Positions 12,876-16,687 of a stretch of 16,687 nucleotides of DNA are shown piece after piece. This stretch comes from Euryarchaeota archaeon UBA126 (GTDB taxonomy: Archaea > Thermoplasmatota > Poseidoniia > Poseidoniales > Thalassarchaeaceae). The position numbers were made by a program, and so were the translations under genes. How positions within the stretch are numbered: position 1 is the stretch's first letter; the number at the start of each line of letters is the position of its first letter. The stretch lies in NCBI GenBank assembly GCA_002497025.1, contig DAMG01000088.1, positions 1-16,687 on the forward strand, given 5' to 3'. A model generated the notes under the pieces. That model did not search any database. It saw nothing but the letters and a program-made list of their open reading frames with translations, and was not told where the DNA came from.

Positions 12876-15185
12876 TTATTCTGCGGTCTGAATCTGATAA
12901 ATTCTATCTCGAAGCGCCGCAGCTCGTTCAAAGTCTAGCCTAGCCGCAGCCTGCTTCATTTCTTTCTCAAGACGCTCAATCAAGTTGGCTCGTTCACTAT
13001 CATCAATTGATACATCTTCGATATCATCCTCACTCAACGCTTCGTGGGCGGCCTCAACCCAATCAGGCTGACTGATATTATCTAAAACGGAATCTGTAGA
13101 ATTCCATGCGCCAGCCCCGAGTCCGTATTTCTTGACAATTCCATCCAGTCCTTTCTTTCCTGGTTTACGAGCAACTAATCTTCGCCCGCCACCCTTTCCT
13201 TTTCCTGCGGCTCCAGCCATCAGGTCTTCAACTTCCGCACCCATTACAGGTAGTGCCTTTCGAATGGTCTTCGGGATGATTCCATTTTCCTCATTGAATG
13301 CTTCTTGTCTTCGCCTTCTAGCGTTTGTTTGTCCTATTGCCGCCTCCATCGAAGGAGATACAGAATCAGCGTAGAGAATCACCTTTCCATTCTCATTTCG
13401 ACTTGCTCTACCAATGGTTTGCAGTAATGAGCGCTCATTCCTTAGAAACCCTTCACGTTCTGCATCGAAAATTGCAACAAGTGAAACCTCTGGAATATCA
13501 AGGCCTTCTCGAAGAAGGTTGATTCCAACAATTACATCGATATGACCTAGTCTTAGTGCTTTGATGATTTCAGTTCTCTCCAATGTATCAATTTCTGAGT
13601 GAAGATAGTGCGCCTTTACATTCATCTTGAGTAAATATTCTGCAACCTCTTCAGCGAATTTGATTGTCATCACAGTTACCAATACTCTCTCGTTTCTCTC
13701 GACACATTGGTTGATTTCACTGAGCAAATCGTCCACCTGACCTTTGGTAGGTCTTACTTCTATCCCTGGATCTAGCAATCCAGTAGGTCGAATCTCCATT
13801 CTGACGACCTCAGGTAAGTCAACAAGAATTTCTTCCATAGGATAGCGTGCAATTTTCTTTGGCACATCTGCTTCTCCCGCTCCACCCCCAGCCGGTGCAT
13901 GTAGTAGCCCATCGTGTACGGGTTTTCCAGAAATTTCTGAGAGATGGCGCAACTCCCTTTCTCCGGGGGTTGCGCTAACATAGAGCATTTGAGGGATCAA
14001 GTCTTGGAATTCAGCGAGTTTCAGAGGACGGTTATCATGAGCGCTGCGAAGTCGGAATCCGTACTCGACTAAATTGGCTTTTCGCGACCAATCTCCACCA
14101 AACATTCCACCTACTTGTGGTAGTGTAACGTGACTCTCATCCATGATTACCAGATATTTCTCCCCACCACCATGATATGACTCGGCGCAATATCGGTAGA
14201 AATCAAGTAAACAGTATGGTCGCTCTCCCGGTTGCCTGCCATCGAAGTGCATCGAGTAATTCTCGACACCCTTGCAAGAACCGGTTTCGCGTAGCATCTC
14301 TAAATCGAATTTGGTTCTCTGCTCGATTCGATGAGCCTCTAAATCTAGACCCTTTCGTTCATAGAAATTTACCCGTTCATCTAATTCATCCTCGATATCT
14401 TCAATCGCTTGAAGGAATCTTTCTTCACTAGTCATGTAGAATTCTTTGGGATGAATCCAAGCCTCTTCGAATTCGTCCAGCGGCTCCCATGAAACCGCTT
14501 CACAAACTGTGATTTTTTCTATCCCATCCCAGCCGAATCGTATTCTAATTGGATCATCTCGACTAGGCATCCAGACATCGAGTACCTCACCTCGAAGTCT
14601 GACATCTCCTCTAGCAATATCTCCGGTTGTTCTTCGATATTGCATCTCAACCAAAGCGCGCATGACATCCTGTGGTTCTCGCGCTTCTCCAACCTGTAAA
14701 TGTAAATAGGATTCTTGGAATGCTTCTGGAGGATTCAAACCATAAATTGCGCTAACAGTTCCAACAGTAATTACATCAGGACGAGTAACAAGACTAGCAA
14801 CAGTCGAGAATCGTTCTTGTTCGATTCTCTCATTCATTTGCAATTCTTTATCGATGTATAAGTCTCTATTAGGTAGGTAAGCCTCAGGTTGGTAGTAGTC
14901 GTAGTAACTAACGAAATACTCAACTGCATTCTCTGGAAACAGCTCGCTCATTTCTTGCCATAACTGTCTAGCAAGGGTCTTATTGTGAGATAGAATCAGC
15001 GTAGGTAAGCCTAATCTCTGGATAATATTGGCCATGGCGAAGGTCTTCCCAGAACCGGTAACTCCCATCAAGACACAGCGCTCTTGACCAGCTTCGATTT
15101 GTTCCATCAGTCTATCAATCGCTGCTTCTTGATCCCCAGCCGTGTCATATTCTGAATGAAGGTGGAACATGCTGACATCTGACAT
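12876..15185 (-). CDS. uvrB: Excinuclease ABC subunit B
   Basis: UvrB of 769 aa, the damage-verifying helicase-like ATPase of nucleotide excision repair, working with UvrA and UvrC (neither is in the window). Seen motifs: FHLHSEYDTAGDQEAAI (7-23), Walker A GVTGSGKT (41-48), the beta-hairpin YYDYYQPEAYLPN (95-107), DESH (349-352), RPTGLLDP, the helicase motif VI QTIGRASRNENGKV and a C-terminal UVR domain (about 735-767). It is about 100 residues longer than E. coli UvrB: an insert near 425-455 (APAGGGAGEADVPKK) and a long Gly/Lys-rich then acidic linker (about 657-731) before UVR. The start at 15185 follows AGGTGATG and fits the family N-terminus; a frame opening at 15281 would overlap ubiA. 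Bacterial origin is likely, as for other archaeal UvrABC genes. Confidence 0.97.
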   Translation of the reverse strand: MSDVSMFHLHSEYDTAGDQEAAIDRLMEQIEAGQERCVLMGVTGSGKTFAMANIIQRLGLPTLILSHNKTLARQLWQEMSELFPENAVEYFVSYYDYYQPEAYLPNRDLYIDKELQMNERIEQERFSTVASLVTRPDVITVGTVSAIYGLNPPEAFQESYLHLQVGEAREPQDVMRALVEMQYRRTTGDIARGDVRLRGEVLDVWMPSRDDPIRIRFGWDGIEKITVCEAVSWEPLDEFEEAWIHPKEFYMTSEERFLQAIEDIEDELDERVNFYERKGLDLEAHRIEQRTKFDLEMLRETGSCKGVENYSMHFDGRQPGERPYCLLDFYRYCAESYHGGGEKYLVIMDESHVTLPQVGGMFGGDWSRKANLVEYGFRLRSAHDNRPLKLAEFQDLIPQMLYVSATPGERELRHLSEISGKPVHDGLLHAPAGGGAGEADVPKKIARYPMEEILVDLPEVVRMEIRPTGLLDPGIEVRPTKGQVDDLLSEINQCVERNERVLVTVMTIKFAEEVAEYLLKMNVKAHYLHSEIDTLERTEIIKALRLGHIDVIVGINLLREGLDIPEVSLVAIFDAEREGFLRNERSLLQTIGRASRNENGKVILYADSVSPSMEAAIGQTNARRRRQEAFNEENGIIPKTIRKALPVMGAEVEDLMAGAAGKGKGGGRRLVARKPGKKGLDGIVKKYGLGAGAWNSTDSVLDNISQPDWVEAAHEALSEDDIEDVSIDDSERANLIERLEKEMKQAAARLDFERAAALRDRIYQIQTAE

Positions 15186-15190
15186 TGGCA

Positions 15191-15196
15191 TCACCT
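15191..15196 (-). promoter_or_regulatory. Shine-Dalgarno of uvrB
   Basis: AGGTGA on the minus strand, 5 nt before ATG 15185. It supports this start over the ATG at 15281, which would add 32 residues with no family similarity. Confidence 0.65.
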
Positions 15197-15252
15197 GAGG
15201 GATATCGTGCTTATCTTGGGAGTTATTGAACTCTGATATTGAAATTAACCTC

Positions 15253-16161
15253 TTATTGCGTTCCAACAGTGCTTGTTTCATGTATGATAATTGCTGCCAA
15301 CAAGACCCAACCGGTCAGCATTGAAACTCGGAATAGAGTGGTTTGAAAATCTGCAAGTCTTTCTCTGGTAACGATAACAGCGATATTTGCAATCGCCATA
15401 ATTCCAGCGGCTGCTAGGAAATAAATTTCATCCATCGGGTCGGCGATTGCAAAGCAAGCAAACCAAAGTAAAGTCAGTTGCACTGATGTTCGTGTAGTTG
15501 CTTGTTCCGAGAATCTCGCTGGGAATGAATGAATTCCTTGTTTGCGATCGCTTTCAACATCCATACGAGCATAATTGATATCAAAGGCAGTAATCCACAA
15601 GGCTACTCCTAAACTGATGAAGAAGATGGTAGGATACCAATGCGAATCTAGTATTGCATCCCACCGATGGACATCAGCCGAAAGCGCCAACCAAGCGCCT
15701 GCAGGAGCCAAACCAAGGCAGAGTCCCAACCAAAGGTGACAACCCCAAGTGTAACGCTTGGTGTATGGATAAATTACGAATGCCAAGACGGGTAACCAAG
15801 CCATCATCAAAGCGACTTGATTTAGTTGCCAGGCACTGAATAAAAGCATAATCAAGAATGCCAGACCTAAATTCCAAGCGGTTCGCATAGACATTGATCC
15901 ACTTACTAGATGTCGGCTTTCAGTACGTGGATTTTGAGCATCAATATCACGATCAATGATACGATTCAGAGTCATTGCAAGACCCCTTGCCCCGACAGCT
16001 GCAATTAGAATCCAAACAATGTCTATAGAAATCCAACTTGAGTCGCCTGGTAGCTCATCGATGAATTGGTTGTGAGCGTGAATGTAACCGATTAGAACGA
16101 ATGGTAATGAGAAGAGAGTATGCTCAACTTTGACGAATTCGAGAATTTCTTTGGCCCCCAT
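15253..16161 (-). CDS. ubiA: UbiA-family prenyltransferase (quinone type)
   Basis: An integral membrane prenyltransferase of 302 aa with about eight or nine hydrophobic helices. The first aspartate motif NRIIDRDID (66-74) is followed by AQNPRTESRHLVSGSMS, and the second is YARMDVESDRKQGIHSFP (197-214). Both match the 4-hydroxybenzoate/MqnP branch of the superfamily rather than the archaeal lipid enzyme DGGGP synthase, so the likely job is to attach a polyprenyl chain to an aromatic quinone precursor using Mg2+. It sits 9 nt after a UbiD-family decarboxylase, the normal partner step, and its SD (GAGGTC) overlaps that gene's TGA stop. Which quinone is made cannot be read from the window. Confidence 0.92.
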   Translation of the reverse strand: MGAKEILEFVKVEHTLFSLPFVLIGYIHAHNQFIDELPGDSSWISIDIVWILIAAVGARGLAMTLNRIIDRDIDAQNPRTESRHLVSGSMSMRTAWNLGLAFLIMLLFSAWQLNQVALMMAWLPVLAFVIYPYTKRYTWGCHLWLGLCLGLAPAGAWLALSADVHRWDAILDSHWYPTIFFISLGVALWITAFDINYARMDVESDRKQGIHSFPARFSEQATTRTSVQLTLLWFACFAIADPMDEIYFLAAAGIMAIANIAVIVTRERLADFQTTLFRVSMLTGWVLLAAIIIHETSTVGTQ

Positions 16162-16166
16162 AATTC

Positions 16167-16172
16167 GACCTC
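16167..16172 (-). promoter_or_regulatory. Shine-Dalgarno of ubiA overlapping the ubiD stop
   Basis: GAGGTC on the minus strand, 5 nt before the ubiA ATG. Its first bases lie in the ubiD TGA stop (16171-16173), which implies coupled translation. Confidence 0.65.
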
Positions 16173-16687
16173 ATAGATTATTTTCTTTCATCCAAGCATC
16201 AACCTTAGTCTCTACTTCAGTGTCATGAAGGGTTACTCCAGGCCAACGCCTAACTGGATGAGGGCCTGTATTGCTCGGAATCGGTGCGGTTGCATCCCAA
16301 GCAAGTCGAGAACGATTCTCATCGAAATGTAAGTCTCTTGCCACATCGAATCTACAGAAAAATTGCCATAGTAATTTCCTTCTCCAACCATCCGCCTGTA
16401 AGTCGGCATCATCATCTGTGATGAATAGCCAGCGCAGATTTTCTGAGCCATTTAGCGACCAGATAGTATCTCTGAGATTTACGATATGTTCTCTCTGCGC
16501 TGCAGCCCCTTCCTCATTAACGGTTTCAACTGATTCTTCTGGCCTTGGTCCGCCTTCGATATGTGTGGTTACAACCATCATCGAAGGACGCAGCATTCTG
16601 ACTTGAGTAATACCCTCAATTTTGCTCACAGAATCAATAAGTGACTCGCCGGGTCCATCAGGGATTGTAAGCCCAAACATTGGATCA
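16171..16687 (-). CDS. ubiD: UbiD-family decarboxylase, C-terminal part (cut by window edge)
   Basis: The last 171 or so residues of a UbiD-type decarboxylase, which uses prenylated flavin to remove a carboxyl group from an aromatic acid. The frame stays open to the window end (D-P before the first Met), and an intact UbiD is near 480-600 aa, so the N-terminal two-thirds lie beyond 16687. The visible part has FITDDDADLQADGWRRKLLWQ (split near 107-127), then FFCRFDVARDLHF, RLAWDATAPIPSNTG and HPVRRWPGVTLHD, matching the family's DDD-V and late DATxK/PxxxRxWP region. Adjacency to ubiA supports a role in quinone synthesis (a UbiD or MqnL-like step). Confidence 0.9.
   Translation of the reverse strand, partial: DPMFGLTIPDGPGESLIDSVSKIEGITQVRMLRPSMMVVTTHIEGGPRPEESVETVNEEGAAAQREHIVNLRDTIWSLNGSENLRWLFITDDDADLQADGWRRKLLWQFFCRFDVARDLHFDENRSRLAWDATAPIPSNTGPHPVRRWPGVTLHDTEVETKVDAWMKENNL

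Noticed and set aside
15186..15281. 32-residue N-terminal extension of UvrB
   Set aside because: It has no similarity to UvrB, overlaps ubiA and lies upstream of a good SD at 15191-15196.
1..16687. CRISPR arrays, transposons, integrases, inteins, phage or toxin genes
   Set aside because: No regularly spaced direct repeats, transposase or integrase motifs, or insertions in aIF5B or other genes were seen.

Overview
The window looks like a chromosomal segment of a mesophilic euryarchaeon, most probably Marine Group II (Ca. Poseidoniales) or a close Thermoplasmatota relative. The archaeal core is clear: aIF5B, ribosomal proteins L7Ae, S28e and L24e, and deoxyhypusine synthase. It is mixed with genes more typical of bacteria: UvrB, a CspA-type cold-shock protein, an Hc1-like (histone-H1-like) small protein and a MoxR ATPase. 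The lineage call is inference from gene content, not from a marker tree. Several starts sit about 6 nt after a GAGGTG Shine-Dalgarno (SD) box, so some starts were placed downstream of the longest open frame.

Layout, left to right. (1) 4-3341, minus strand: moxR, infB (aIF5B) and ndk. (2) 3442-5466, plus strand: a membrane-anchored CocE/X-Pro-type serine hydrolase. (3) 5470-6564, minus strand: csp, rpl24e, rps28e and rpl7ae, with a TATA-like promoter at 6609-6616. Blocks 1 and 3 together resemble the common archaeal cluster L7Ae-S28e-L24e-Ndk-aIF5B, split here by csp and the opposed hydrolase. (4) 6642-8143, minus strand: PRPP synthetase followed 2 nt later by a hypothetical gene. (5) 8256-8333, plus strand: tRNA-Ile(GAT). 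(6) 8371-8949, minus strand: a PRC-barrel-like protein. (7) 8950-9272: a 323-base AT-rich divergent promoter region with notable palindromes. (8) 9273-11524, plus strand: a class III aminotransferase and a degenerate epimerase-like partner. (9) 11549-11725, minus strand: the Hc1-like protein. (10) 11823-16687, minus strand: ubiD-family decarboxylase (cut by the window edge), ubiA-family prenyltransferase, uvrB and deoxyhypusine synthase.

Functional themes are translation (L7Ae, S28e, L24e, aIF5B, DHS modifying aIF5A, tRNA-Ile), nucleotide supply (Ndk, Prs), DNA repair and packaging (UvrB, Hc1-like), quinone biosynthesis (UbiD/UbiA) and surface peptide or ester hydrolysis (CocE-like). I see no CRISPR array, transposase, integrase, intein or defence island. 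The least explained parts are the aminotransferase/epimerase-shell pair with its palindromic upstream region, the L24e that lacks most of its zinc ligands, and the inverted repeat in front of csp.
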